Shown here: one piece after another, positions 1 through 12,900 of the stretch
Numbering within the stretch: position 1 is the first letter of the stretch
How the letters are laid out: each line of letters opens with the position of its first letter
From: Candidatus Omnitrophota bacterium
GTDB lineage: Bacteria > Omnitrophota > Omnitrophia > Omnitrophales > Aquincolibacteriaceae
Direction: 5' to 3'
Length of the DNA: 13,970 nt
Assembly: GCA_023247135.1 (NCBI GenBank)
Contig: JAHFHB010000019.1
Span: forward strand, 1 to 13,970
Position numbers and translations under genes: made by a program
The notes under the pieces: generated by a model
What the model saw: only the letters and a program-made list of their open reading frames with translations
What the model was told of the DNA's origin: nothing
Database searches by the model: none

Positions 1-11
1 AGTCTTTCTTT

Positions 12-39
12 TGTAGGGGCGGATTCACAACCCGCCCTG
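12..39. repeat. TGTAGGGG hairpin repeat directly after the stop codon
   Basis: TGTAGGGGCGGATTCACAAC, then CCGCCCTG, is the same repeat as at 13532-13558, with one G-T wobble in the stem. It lies about 10 bases past the stop of the giant gene. On the coding strand no U-run follows it (CTACAAAAG), so it is not a classic intrinsic terminator, though it could still protect the 3' end of the transcript. Confidence 0.8.
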
Positions 40-49
40 TCGTTTTCCA

Positions 50-950
50 TTACGCGGAAGCGGCCATGGCCTTCAGCTCAGCCAGCATGGCTCCAAGACG
101 CGCGCTGAAATCCGCGCCTAACCCCAGCCGCTCCAGCGCCTCCTGCATTTGAATGATCTGGAGCGTTTTCTCCGACACGTCCTGCGCGAGCAATCCCGGT
201 GTTAAAAGCCGCGCAAAGTACGGCGCCACCTGCCCGCGGTTCATTCGACGCGCGTTCCTCATCACCGGCAGCGATTCAAGAAACTCCTGCCGCGCCGCAA
301 GCACCGCCGCAGTGAGTGCTTTATTTTTTCCGCTGAGGTTTTGCAGAATATCCGCCTCAAGCACTCCTGATTTCCAACCGGATGCGTTCACCAGCACAAG
401 TTGATTCGCCCGGCCTGAGATTCCAAATAAGTTTACCAAACGGTTGAACTCCGCAGCCAAAGCGGCCTTTTCGCCTTCCACCGCGGAGGATTCTCCCTGA
501 AGATAAATACGGGTCAAATCACCGGCCGGCCGCAGCGCAGCAAGCAAGGCCAGGCCCAGCGCCGTGTCCTGAACATCCAGATCTGCCGCAGAAATCAGAT
601 CTACGAATTGATAATTGATTTCGGCATTGCCCTCAAGCGCACGCGCATCGCGGCCCATATTTTTTTGAACAATGGCCAGCACTTTCGCAAGTTTCTCCGT
701 ATCGCCCCGCCGGACTCCCGCCAGCTCGCGAATCAAGCGGCCGTAAGCCTCAAGCACGCTGACATCGAGTTTTAGCGCAAGAACTTCAGCATTTTCGTAA
801 AATCCGTCTGCCGTCTGCGCCGTTTGCTGCAAAGGCTCTGAAAAACCTGCGGTACCCAGCCCATGCGCTTCAACAAACTCAACCGCTTCCGCACGCAGCT
901 TTTGCGTCTCTGCCGCGTTATCAAAAATTTGATGGAGTACAGCAGTAGCC
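50..950 (-). other. C-terminal alpha/beta segment, unrecognised (res ~4324-4622)
   Basis: The last part of the giant CDS, from an RSEMRT-plus-hairpin insertion to the stop. It alternates helices with a few buried strands (NYQFVDLISAADLDVQDTAL, LTRIYLQGESS, NQLVLVNASGWKSG), suggesting a small Rossmann-like core, and ends in helices (ALERLGLGADFSARLGAML). No motif for a known enzyme is seen. Confidence 0.45.
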
Positions 951-3900
951 GCTCGCTCCCCCACCCTGCCCTCCCCCGCTTTGCGGGAGAGGGAAATTAC
1001 GGTTCGCATTTCTGACCGGGGATTCTCGGCGGGCTCCAGCAGAACATTCAACACATCCGCATGCTCAACACCCGGCATTTTTAATGCCCAGCGTTCTTCT
1101 TTGATGGCCGCCTGCAAAAACGCATCCAATTCCACGGCCTGCATCGTGTTACGGGAAAGCTGCACCTTGCCTCTTTGGGTTTCTGCCTCGGCAAGCTTAT
1201 CTTTAAGGGTTCCTGAATAAGTTATCCATGAAACCGGCCGGGGCCCCTTTCCCTTTCCTGTCCTTAAACCCAAACGGACACTTCCAAGAGGCGTTCCGCG
1301 GGGAGTTTCTACGGTGTAAAGAAGCTCCGACGGGTTACTTTCCAGAAGACCGGGTTGATCCAAAGTCAAAATCCAGTCGGAGGTCTCCAGAGAATGATAA
1401 GTGAGCTTTGTCGGAATCTGCGTGGCTTTATGGAACTCGCCTTTTTGAATACGCCAGGTCAATTGCAGGCGATAACTGCCATGATCCTCCACTTCGTCGA
1501 ATAATTCCACGGCATACGCGGGTAAAAGAGCCTGGAGATTGTCACGCAGGATTTTGAGCTTGCCGGTGTTCTCATCCGCAAGGTCTGATTCGCCAGCCAT
1601 TGGTTTTACATAAACTGAAATTGATTCAAGCAATACATACATGTCATGGAACCGAGCGCTTTTATTTTCAAGGTCAAGCATCCATTGGCCCGGCTGGAGT
1701 TCTGTCTCTGTGGGATAGATCTTGTAGCCGTATCCCTCTATCGGATAAACGCGTTCGATCAATTCTTTGAGATCCGAATACGCCACATATTTTCTTTTAC
1801 GAATATAATCGATCACGGGATCTTCTGCTGGTACGGCAGTTGGCAAAGGGGCGGCAACACGTTCGGAGGCAGGTACCGCGGGAGTAGCACTGGCCGTTTT
1901 TTTCACAGTGGTTTTCTTTTTGGGCGCCGCTGATTTTTTGTTCACCGCTTTCTTCTTGGTGCGCATCTCGGAGCGAGACTCCGCGGTAGAAGTTCGCCCC
2001 CCCACCCTGCCCTCCCCCGTGTCACGGGGGAGGGATAGGTCAGGGGAAGACAACGGCACTGCGGTCAACTGCAATGCCTTGAGCACGGGATCTCCGTCGA
2101 TATATTTCAAAAAGGTGCTGTCAGGCGCCCCGGTCTCCTGCACGCCTTTGACCGCAGTCCAATATTCAAAAAGCGCGCGCGCCACCGTGGCTATAAAATG
2201 CATTTTGTCTACCACGTGCTTGCCGTTGTTTTCCGCTAAATTTTTCTTCGCGGCCTGAACCGCATGCATGGCCCGCTCCTGCAAACGCTTGTCCCCTTGA
2301 AAAGCCTCTATGAACGCCTTGATCAACTGATCAAAATGACGGCTATTCACCCAGGCCTTGGGTGAAAGTCCGGTAAGTTTCGCTACAAAAAAACCTGTGT
2401 GCAGCATCGCGATGATCATTCGCATGGATTCCTGCGGCCGTTTGATTTGAAAAAATTCGCCGGTATCGCGCAAATTGCCCAGCGGGCTGAGGTTGCGGGC
2501 AAAGCCGTTTTCGTCCAGGACCGACACATCGTTCGCCCTCAACGTAAGATTGGAATCGATGACCGCCGCAACATTCTCACCCAAAAATACCGTGAAATTT
2601 TCGAGATACTGCTGCCGGGCTTTGGCTAAATCCTTGTCGATTTCATTCTTCAGGTAGATCTCGAATACGTTCGAAACCTCAAGAAGGTTGCGCGTGTCAT
2701 CCGTCACCACCTGCAGCACCGCGTAAAGAGGCGCCACACCGGCTGCGGCGCCCCATTGCTGCAAGGTTTGCGCGCTGACAATTTCCACGGCTGCAAGATT
2801 GATCGTTGAAAGCACGGCGCCATGGGCCAATAAAGTCCGGTCGTTTTGCACAGCCTGCGCGGCCACGGGACTTTCCGCGCCCATCGCAGTGACGCCGCCG
2901 GGTTGATGAGGAAAAAGAAAAATACCTTGTTTGTTTTCGAGCCGCTGATCGGCCACAAACGTATACCCCTGGGGTACACGCAGCATGTGTTCTTCGTGCG
3001 GCACCTCTCTCACAGCAGCGTCATGCCCCTTGGCAAATTCGCGCGTCTCCACGGGCTGAAAGGTGTAATGCGTGCCAATGCCTTTGTAACGCAGCGCCAC
3101 AATCGGCATAGCGTGTTTAAAATTCTGGCCTTTAAGAAATCTGATCATTTCAGAAAGATAAGCCAGTTTACGCACATCCTCACGCCCAGATTCCGACACG
3201 CTTTGTTGCTTCGCCATCACCTCGCTGACAAACTGATCCGCTTTTTGTCGAATTTGCGCGAAGGGTTCATTGCCAAATCTTTCGGTGATAAAGCTTTCGA
3301 ATTCCTCTTTGGTCCTTAGAAGACGATACTCATTTTCGCCCACAATCACGATGAGACGCGGCGTAGGTAAAGGCACCATCGCCACCCTCGAAGGGCCAAT
3401 GGTCGAAGCAAAAACCGGAAAACGCAAATCCTGGCCATGCGAATCCTGCGCCCACTCCAGACCGGCCGCGCGGAGCTGTTCGGGTGAAATTTCAGTACCG
3501 TCCTGGCGGTAAAAACTGCCCACAAACGGAATCAATGCATCCGCCTGCGTTTCGAAAGTGCCCATGCCTGCATAGAGCGGCAGAGACCGGCCCTTGATGC
3601 GCAGAAGCCGCGTTTCGACCAGGTCCTGTGGACTACCGAAAGTGCTCATGCGAAATCCATTCTTCTCAGACTGCGCGCTCTGGCTGAATCCCGCAATGTA
3701 GAGCAGGCCGCGCTCATCCGGCTTGACTCGGCTTAGTCCTGCAAAAACATCTCCGTAGTCAGACAGAGCGGCGATAGGAAACGGGTAGTCGCTTGAACCG
3801 CTCGTCATCCGCTCTTGATGCGCCTCCGCAAAAAATTTTGCCCATTTCGCAACCGCTGTAACAGGCGTCGGGGCTAAAAACCTTCGGACCTTCTGCGAGA

Positions 3901-6900
3901 AGACAGGCTCCTCGGCCGCCTGATCAATTACGCCGGCCAAAGCCTTCGACAACAAGTCGCGGCGCTCTCTTTGTCTCTTGCTTAATTGCTGTGTTTGCAC
4001 TTGAGCCTTGATCAATTCCTCAATGGCGGCCGTGCGCGAATCCGGCGCAATCAAGCGCAGCGCAGTGGCTTCCGGCACATTGTGAAAACCGACATTGCCG
4101 CTCACCAGCCACGCCTGCACCGCTTTCAGAATCCGCGCTTGTGCTCGCTCCCCCTCCCTGCCCTCCCCCGCTTCGCGGGAGAGGGGAAAACTTTCTTCCC
4201 CTTCCCCGTTTAGTGAACTAGAAGAGTTTTCTTCCCCTCCCCTGTTTACGGGGGAGGGCAGGGTGGGGGCAGTACGCATTTCTGACCGTGCACTCACCAA
4301 CGCTCCCCCAGGAGTCGCGCGCCGGACCGTAAAACGCTTGACCGTGAAGCGCTTGACCGGGCGCCCTTTGACTTTTGCATACACCACGGGCCGCTCCACT
4401 TGAACCGGTTCTACGTACCGGAAGGCGTAGCGAGACCAACTACCGGCCTTTCCATCGAGCCGCGAAAACCAAATCTGTTCGCCGGTGGATTGGTAGCGGT
4501 GAAAACTGACGCGCAATTCTCCTACCTGAACCGTGCGCCCTTTCCGGTACACCCGGCTGAACGGGGTTTCCGTTTCGGGTACACCCTGGGCATTCATCTT
4601 GAAAATCAGAAATTCATTTTCATCGTGAGGATTGCGCGCTAAAAGCACGCCGTGCTCCAGCGTAGAATCTTTAAATCCCGAAACCAGGATCGGCCGGCTA
4701 GCCGCCCCCTCTTTTCTAATCAAAACCTCGTAAAGCCAATCTGGAGTCATGCCAATGCCATTGGTATTGGGCGCGGGATAGCCGTCATCGTACTCTTTGC
4801 GCAGAGCGGAAAAATCCTGTTCGGCGCTGCTCCCTGCGGCGAAAGCCGCATCACTGCGCTGTTCTTGCATATCACCCGTCAAATCCCAGCGCAAACCCCC
4901 GCTTTGCTGCAGGCTGAGCTTGCCGCCGGGATAAATCGCTTCCGGTTTCTGCCGGGTTAAAATCAGGTTCGGAGCGGCAGCTGCCACGCCGACCGGCGCC
5001 GCATAAATTTTAATGGCGCCTTCCGCGGTCCACTCCGCGTAAAACTGCGGCGTCCAGGGCCGGCTCTGAAAATCGTCCAGGTCATGGGAGTTACCGGTCA
5101 CTTTGGGCGTGGATTGAACCAGCACTCCGCGGCCCGGATTAAAGCGCGGAATTCGCAGCGCGGGTGCAAGCCTGCGCTTTGCCAGGAAACGCGTGACATC
5201 GATGGGCCCACCGGGAAAAATCTTTCCCTGAATTGAAGCCTCTCTTCCGGTTGCAGGGGCCGGGCTCGCCGCCCAAAGCTGATCGGCGGTGAATTCTGCA
5301 GCGCTGAGTTTCAATGTCTCATCTTTATGCTGGGTTTTTATATGCAGTTTGCCATCCTTCGTCACTTTAAACGACGTAAAATGCTCTCCGACAAACGTCA
5401 TGAGGCCCGTCGGATCGTTAAGGTCAAAAGTATGCTTGACGCCCTTGGCAATATCTTCCGGTGTGATGGCGTAGCGGCGGCCCCTGAAATCGTAACTGGC
5501 CCGCAAGGCATAAATCACGGATGCATTCGCGGGGTCGTTGGCCAAAACGATGCTCTCGCCAACAGGCGCAGTGTGCACCAGTAAAAGCCCACTGTTGTTC
5601 CAGGTCGCCAGATCAACCTCCAGTGTACTGCCTGACTGTACGGGATCTGCCACTGCAAGCCGTCCCGGCGGCAGTGAAAAAACAGGCACGGCTATCGCCG
5701 GTGTCTGTGCCACATCCACCTTCCACTGGCCTTCAAGATTACCCGGATAAAACTGATTGCCCAGTTCCGCAATCACCCTTTTTTTACCGTCCGGCAAGGT
5801 CTGTACCATTTGCAGTTTGGGCCAATCGGGCTTTTCCAGCGGCGGCGCATCGCCCGCTTTCATCGTGAGACCATACCCCATCAATTTTTCACGAACGTAC
5901 TTGAAGGTCTCAAGGCCAAAACCTGCCTGCGTTAAACTTAATTCGATCACACGGTCACTCAACTCGCCCAGGGTTTGAATACCCGCGGCTTTCATGAGGT
6001 TTGCAAAGCGCGTGGGCCATTCCGTTTCCCAAACTGAATGGGCACGCATCTCTGAAATTTCGTCACCCAGGCGTTCGCCTCTCAGCGTAAATCCTTTTTC
6101 CGCAAGTTTCCGGCGCACTGCGGTCAGACTCGTGATTCCAAAGCCTTTGGCCGCCTGCAGCTCGTCGGCTGTTTTCGCCAGCAATTCGCCCAAAGTTTTG
6201 ATTTTCAATTCTCCGAATGCGTGATAATCGCGCAGCTCCCACGAAAATTCCCTGTCGTTAATCTTTCTGAGCCCCACCTTGCTGGCTAAATCCACGGTTT
6301 CGCCTCTCAAGGCCAGCCCGACATCGCCGAGTTCCTTGCGGATTTCCTGCAGAGTCCTGACTCCGAATTTCGGCAAAGCCCGCAGATCCTGCGCGCTGTG
6401 CTGAGCCAATTCACCCCGCGTTTGAATACCCAGCCTCGCAATCGCACTGCGCGCACGGCTGCTCCAGTATAAAGACCAGACCGAGCGCAGGCGCCGGTCG
6501 GCCGGTTCTTTAAGGGAAAATTCCACATGCAGTGTTTTTGGATCAAGTGTTTTGGCGAACCGCTTGCCCTGCCTTTTCAGAAAATCATCGCGTAGCGCTT
6601 CATCGAATTCCGGCAGAACCAGCCCCACGTCTTTGCCCAGACGCGAAAGCGCGGCCGCCACACCCGCAATACCCAAACTGTTTTCCGCGGCCGCATGCAT
6701 TTCCCCCAAGGCCCATTCCTTCTCGTCTCCGATGCTGCGGGTCAGGTACTGCAATGTCGCCGCGTGAATTAAAGCCTCTAAGTTGAACGCCCTGGATAAA
6801 GTCTCCGCTTGAATATTTTGCGCGGAAGCCGCTTCTTGCAGCGCTTCGAAAGAATCCGGAGCTAATGCGGCCAGCATGCGCCCGGCAAGCTGCCTGGAGG

Positions 6901-9900
6901 TTTCCGAAGCCGTGGGATTCGCCAGAACTTTGGACAACAGGGCTGCAGCTTCATCGCGAATCTTCTCCTCCGGCAGAACGCGGGCGCGCAGCATCAGACC
7001 GAATGTATCCGGCGCGCTGTCTTGTGGGATGCGAAGGGCGGCGAGAAAGGGTTCGAGCTCGCTCCCAGGCTCAGCAGCAGCCGGCGGCTCCTCTTTCATG
7101 ATGGCCGGCTCACTTTCCTCAAGCCGCTTGAGCTGCTCGCCGTTTGGCACCGCATCCCAATCCACCTCCCACTGGCCTTCCAGATCGCCGGGATAAAACT
7201 GATTACCAAGCCCGGCCACCACGCGCTCTTCGCCGTCGGGCAGTGTCATGACGATCAAAACACGGCCCGGGCCTTCGCGCGCCGGCATGGATGGAATACG
7301 CCGAAAAGCGGCATCCTTGGGCAGTGTGTCCTGTTCGCCCTTGAAAGCCACTCCGTACAAAGCCAGTTTTGCCCGCAGATCCGTAACCGTGCGATCCCCC
7401 ACGCCGGGTTGTTTGCGTAAATCAGCCGCCGCAATGCGCCTGAAATCTTTTATGGTGTTGACGTGCAAGGCACGCAGTGCTCTGCCAAGCGGTAAAGTGT
7501 TGCGCATTTCCATGATGGTCATCTGCAAGGCCAGATCGATAGAAGACGCTAAAAATCTGCCGCTGTCTTTGGCATCCACCACCTGGAAGCGGCCCAAGTC
7601 CCCCGTCTTGCCAAGCTGGCGGCCCTCGAACGTTAAAAATTCATCCTCTAAGCGCGCCTTGATTTCAGGATGCAGTCTGGTTCGCGGCTGTTCCCTGGAA
7701 AGTGCTGCGGCCAGCCGCGACGCGTCCATGCCCGCAGTCCAGGCTTGCGGCAAGCCTTCTTTCACACCCGCGCCAACCTGCCAGGCATACCGTCTAAGGT
7801 CACTTTGGGTAAACTCATAAATCTGCGCTTCTTTGACCAGCTCGCTTTCCAAATCTGCCGGATGGATTTCTTTCCCGGCGGCAATCTGCCTGAAATAGTC
7901 CGGCGCCAGCGCCGCCAAGATGCGTCCTGCAACATCTTCGGCCAGTCCTTCATTCGTCATTGCGAGGAGCGATTTTTGCGACGAAGCAATCTCAGTTCTT
8001 TGAGATTGCCGCGTCGCCCCTACGGGGCTCCTCGCAATGACGGCGCTTCTTTGCGCGTCGCTTTGCGGTACCGGCGCATGGGCGCCGGTGCTCGCAATGA
8101 CGAGCGCTGCCTCACGGCGCAGGGCTGGATCGTAAAGCACTTTGGCACGCAGCAACCTTCCAAAATGGTCCGGCTCTGTGTCTAGATAAATGCCAAGCTG
8201 GGTGAGAAAACGCATGATCGCAACCCAATCGTCTCCCACTTTCGCCGGTTTGGTTTCAGCCGCTTCGGCATAAACCATTTTTTCAGCTTCCTGCAAAATC
8301 AGAGCCGCGGCTCCGGCATCGGGAACGGCCGGCGGCAACAAAGAAGAACTGCGGTGTTTGAGTAAAAAGGGAACAAGGCTTTGGAAGGCCTGAATGACTT
8401 GCTCCGGCCGCGCGGCAGAATCCGAGAGAAACAGCGAATCCAGCGTTTTCACCGGCGGCAGGCTTTCGCTTTCAAAGAAAAGATAAAACAAATTGGTTCT
8501 AAGCGGATCCAGTTTTTCAAGCGCGCTTAAAATGCCGTCTGCACTCAGGGCCTTGCGGAATTGCCGCAAGCCGATCAGAAGCGCCGCCGCGCCCTTTTTG
8601 GGATCAAGCGCATCTCCGTGCAAAAACACCAGCAGTTCAAGAAGCTGGCGGCGCTCATCCAGGGAAAACTTTTTAGCGCTGACGAGTTCGGGATCTACCC
8701 AAAAAGTTTTGCCGCTCAACGCCAGACCCGCCAGAACAGGTTGTGGACTTTTGCGGAACTCAAAACCTTTTTGGGCAAACGTCTCCAGCAGGCCCCCGTC
8801 CTGAATCAGATTTTGCGGCAGCGGTTTCCCCCGCTCAGCCGTTTCGGATGATGCCTCCGGCGTTGGCTTCCGAACCGTTTTAGCAAGCGCGCCGTGTTTG
8901 GCGACAAGCGGCGGAGCCTGCATGAAATCCCTAAACATGACGATCAAGCTTTGCAAGTCTCTCTGGCGGTGAGTCTGGTACTGCTCCAGGCGGCTGATCA
9001 AAACGGCCAGATAAGCGGCGCCGGGGTTTTGGGCCAAAATTTCGCGCGCTTTTTCATGCAATGCCTGCTCCAGGGAAGGCGAGTGCTTTTTCTCAAGCAG
9101 CTCCAAAAATTCCGTTTTCAATTTTGCCAGTGCCTGATCCGCCAAAGTTTGGCGGCGCCGGTTCAAAATCCGCTCCGTTAGTCCCACCACGCCGCTGCCG
9201 CTGACCTCAATCATGTCCGTGACAGTCGCCCGGTCAGCGCTCGATATTTCCGTTTGCGCGTCGGCGTGCGGACTGCGGCGCGCCAGCTTGCTCCACGGCC
9301 GGATGTCCCGCTGCAGTTCCAGACCGTTGGCAGGCAGCTTGCGCATTTCTGCGACGGTGAAAACCTTGTGTGTTTTTTTACGTGCCAAGATAAACGTGGA
9401 ATTTTCGACCATCTGCTGGGTGAGCGGGTCCAGGCCGGCAATCTGCTTGAGTGAAACCTGATCATTTAAAATTTCCAGGTCGAAAGTTTTTGGATTGCTT
9501 AGAAAGGCTTTGGCTTTGTCGGTAAATACTCCGTTATGATCACAAATTAAAATGAGCCCGCCTTCGGCCACGGACTGCACGGCCTGCACCAGCGCCCAAT
9601 TCTTCATGCTCACGCCCTGCTTGTTTAAAACGCGGCTGGCCGGCTTGGCAATTTCGGAAGACACCACCAGGTCAAAATGATTTTGCGGCAGCGGGTCTTC
9701 ATAAAGATCGTAACCCCACTGGGTTGACGGCGCGGCCGGAAACTGGTGCTCCAGCTGCCAGGCGCGGCCCAGATTGCGAGCTTCGGCCGAACTGTCGAGT
9801 TCGGTGTAATCGAATCGCCTCACCGGGACACCGTGGCGCTTAAAAATATTTTCCATGCGCTCGAGAACGCGCAAATCGACCGACGGCCCCGAAGCCAGAA

Positions 9901-12900
9901 AAGCCCAGCGCGGCGTCTTCGCATCTCCGGCCGCGCGGTTGAGATCAAGGCGTCCCGCTTCCTGTAACTGTAAAAGGTAGCCGTAAAGCGCTTCCGCCAT
10001 AGGCGTCGCGGCCACATGCTGGATCACGGAGGCATAGCGCTTCATGCCTTCGTCCCAGAGCGCCTGAGCCTCAGCATTTTTACCCTGGTTCAGCAGCGCA
10101 TAAATGTCAGAGAGCCAGCGCCGCACTTCCTGCGTTCTAGTTTGGCGTTTGGTGCGGCGGGCTTCGCGTTCCTCAAGCTGCTGGATGATATGGTTCACAT
10201 GTTCAATATTGATTTTGCCGCGCACGATCTGGTCGAATAAATTTTCTTTGTGCCTGATGATTTCAAGAGTGTCTTCATCCACGCTATCCGGCACAAGCAA
10301 GGCGTAGGCGTGCACTTCCTTTTCCTGCCCGTAACGATAGAGCCGGCCGATGGCTTGATTGAGCCGGGCCGGCGTGTAAGGCAGGTCGGTAAAAATGGCG
10401 TGATTGGCTTTGAAGGTATAGCCCTCCGAACCCATGTCCATGGTTGTCAGCAGCACTTTACGCCTGAGGTCCTTATTGAAATCTGAAATCACGGTATTGC
10501 GCTTGTCGATGTCCTGATGCTCCGTACTGTCTAAATGTGCCACCGCCTCTGCGCCCAGCTCCCGGGTCAAAATATCTGTGAGACGCCGGACCACTCGGCG
10601 GTAGCGGCTGAAAATCACCACGCGTTCGCCGTCCCCGCTGGCCAGGATGGCTTTGACTTTTTCCAGTGCGGCGCGATACTTGGGCGGATCTTTATGTTCA
10701 AGCCCGGAATCCGCCAGGAGTTCCAAATCAAGCAAGATCTGCCGCTGTCTTTCAAAATGCGCCCAACCGCCGCCCTTCGTCCCCAAACGAGCGCGACGGC
10801 TGGCCTGCTCGGCTTCCAGCGCCGCTTTTTGGGCCTCATCCAGCGCCACCGGAATAATTTCGAGCGGATGTTTTTTAGGCAGGCTGCCCATCACCTGCTC
10901 CAGCGTGCGGCGCAGAAAATATTTTTGGTTCAATTCGATGTTGAGATGCGCCAAAGAAACTGGGTCTTCCTGAATACCGCGGACAAACGTGTCAAAATCG
11001 GGAAAGCGCACAGGATCCACGGCATGCAGCGCCACAAAAAGATCGCCGGCGCCATTGACCACGCTGGTACCCGACAAATACACCGCCGCGGCCTTCTGTT
11101 TTTGAAGGCGCTCAAACTGGATCGATCTTTTACTTTTGATATTTCTAAACCGGTGCGCTTCATCTGTGATGATAAAATCCGAGTTCCATTGATTGAGAGA
11201 ATCCACCAGGGCCGGGCCGCTCGCACGGCCGCCGAGCGCTTCATGGCTGATCAGAATAAACCGCGTTCCGTTCGCCTTGGCCTGCCGCAGGCGGCTTAAA
11301 CGATTCGTCCCTCTCTTACCGATCGTTTCAATCGAAGCATCAGGGCCCACCCATTTCCTGATTTCATTTTCCCAATTGGGCAAAAGAGTGTTGGGCGCAA
11401 AAATCAGGATGCGCTTGGCCCCCGCATCCTGCGCCGCGATCAAAGACTGCACTGATTTGCCCACGCCCATGTCATCGCCGAGGATCACGCGCCCGTTATT
11501 TTGATGGCGCGCAAAATAAACACCTGCGACTTGATGCAAAAGCAGCTCCGTCGCCGGCACTCCGCTGCCGTTTCCATTCCCCTGGGCCTTGGGCACGTGC
11601 TTTTGATAATTTTCCTGGCCCATCGCCGCATACTCCGCCCGGATATTTTGATAAATCTTCTGAAGATTGGCCGGCACGGGCCGCCGCTTGTCTCCGGCTC
11701 TTTCAGCAAACCACTGATCGGCCAAACGCAGCGCCGCTTTTGCCGCCGTCTCTCCGCTGGCACGCGGCTGCCGCAGGGACGCTTGCAGCAGCGCGTTGTA
11801 AACGCGGGTCATGATCTGGCGCAAAACAACGCCCTGGATTTCTGCGCGGTCATCGTCGGAAAATTTTGAGCTCGCCGGAAGCGTCCAATACTCCTCCAGG
11901 GCTTTTTCCATCCCTTCGCTCATCAGCGTTTCGCGCGTGAATAATGCGCCCGTGTCTGTTTTCTCAAAATCCATGAATTTTTCGCTGATGAGCGCCAGAA
12001 GCGCCATGGGCGGGAACTTTGGATGGCGCTTGGCCAAAAGATAAAAAAGCGCGGCCTGCCCCTGGTCGTTATTAAAAAGATTCAGCCAGAGATCCAGATT
12101 GAGTTCCGCCGCGATTTTTTCAAACACCTGCCGGTCACTGCCTTGAATGTGCTTCTCGAGTTCCAGGCGCAGAAGCGCATCTTCCCGGCCCTTGTAGTTC
12201 ATTTTGATTTTGTTCAGCAAAAATTCGAGCGTAGAAAGTGAGGAGCCCTCTTTGCGGCGCAGGGCGTCATAGTGTTTAAAAAGGGCGGCCAGCGTGTAAG
12301 GCGCGTTGTGGCTGAGCGGCGCAATGGCGGTTTGCCGGAACAAGCGCTCGGCCGCGGATGCGCCCTGGGCCACCAGGGATTCAAGCGTGGTGCCCGCGCT
12401 TTGCAGTAGAAGCCGGACCAAGAATTGAATCTGAGAAGGACTGCGTTGGCTCCAATCCACTTTGTCGGGCTGTGTCAGCCAGGAATCTGATTCAGCCGAT
12501 GCAGCCGGCGTCTTGCCATGGCGAAGCTCAGAGCGAGCGGAAATCTTCTTTCTTGGATTTTTAGATTTGAAAATGGTTTCGACTTCCTGCCGTGTCAAAT
12601 CAGGAATGCCGGTCAACTGGATCAATCGCTCATACCCAACGGCCTGGGGAAATTCTTCACGCAGTAAAAAGTCCGCGAGTTTAACCGCGTTGCCGCGCAA
12701 AATCGTGGGGCGCACAGCGGTTGCCTTGCTCGTCTTGCCCGTCAGCCACCACTGCACGGTCCAGACATTCGCACCCACAGCATCCACAATCGCCGCATAA
12801 GAAATTTGCGCGGCTTGACCGCGGCCGGGATATTTGATGGCGGCAATGCGCGCGGCATTGCGCAAGAAATGCTGCTTGATCTGGCGGATCAGTTCACGGC

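Noticed and set aside
12..39. Rho-independent terminator after the stop codon
   Set aside because: A stem is present, but the coding strand lacks a U-run after it, and the same sequence occurs inside the coding frame at 13532-13558, so it is a dispersed repeat first of all.
951..2034. CRISPR array from the similar hairpin copies
   Set aside because: Copies are about 1 kb apart, vary in orientation and lie inside a coding frame. There is no regular spacer pattern.
6030..6060. SEMRA (between HhH modules 3 and 4), and VAEMRK near 9340, as further RSEMR boxes
   Set aside because: The leading Arg is absent in both, and they lack attached repeats. They may be chance matches, although the first does sit at a module border.
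7248..7820. Plus-strand open frame of 190 codons
   Set aside because: It is antisense to the first HhH block. The Ser/Arg/Ala-rich translation has no recognisable domain and mirrors the GC-skewed codon use of the giant gene.
10535..11299. Plus-strand open frame of 254 codons, opposite the SNF2 domain
   Set aside because: It lies antisense to the conserved SNF2 motifs, its translation is rich in His, Arg, Phe and Gln without domain logic, and no ribosome binding site is evident. It is a shadow of the real gene.
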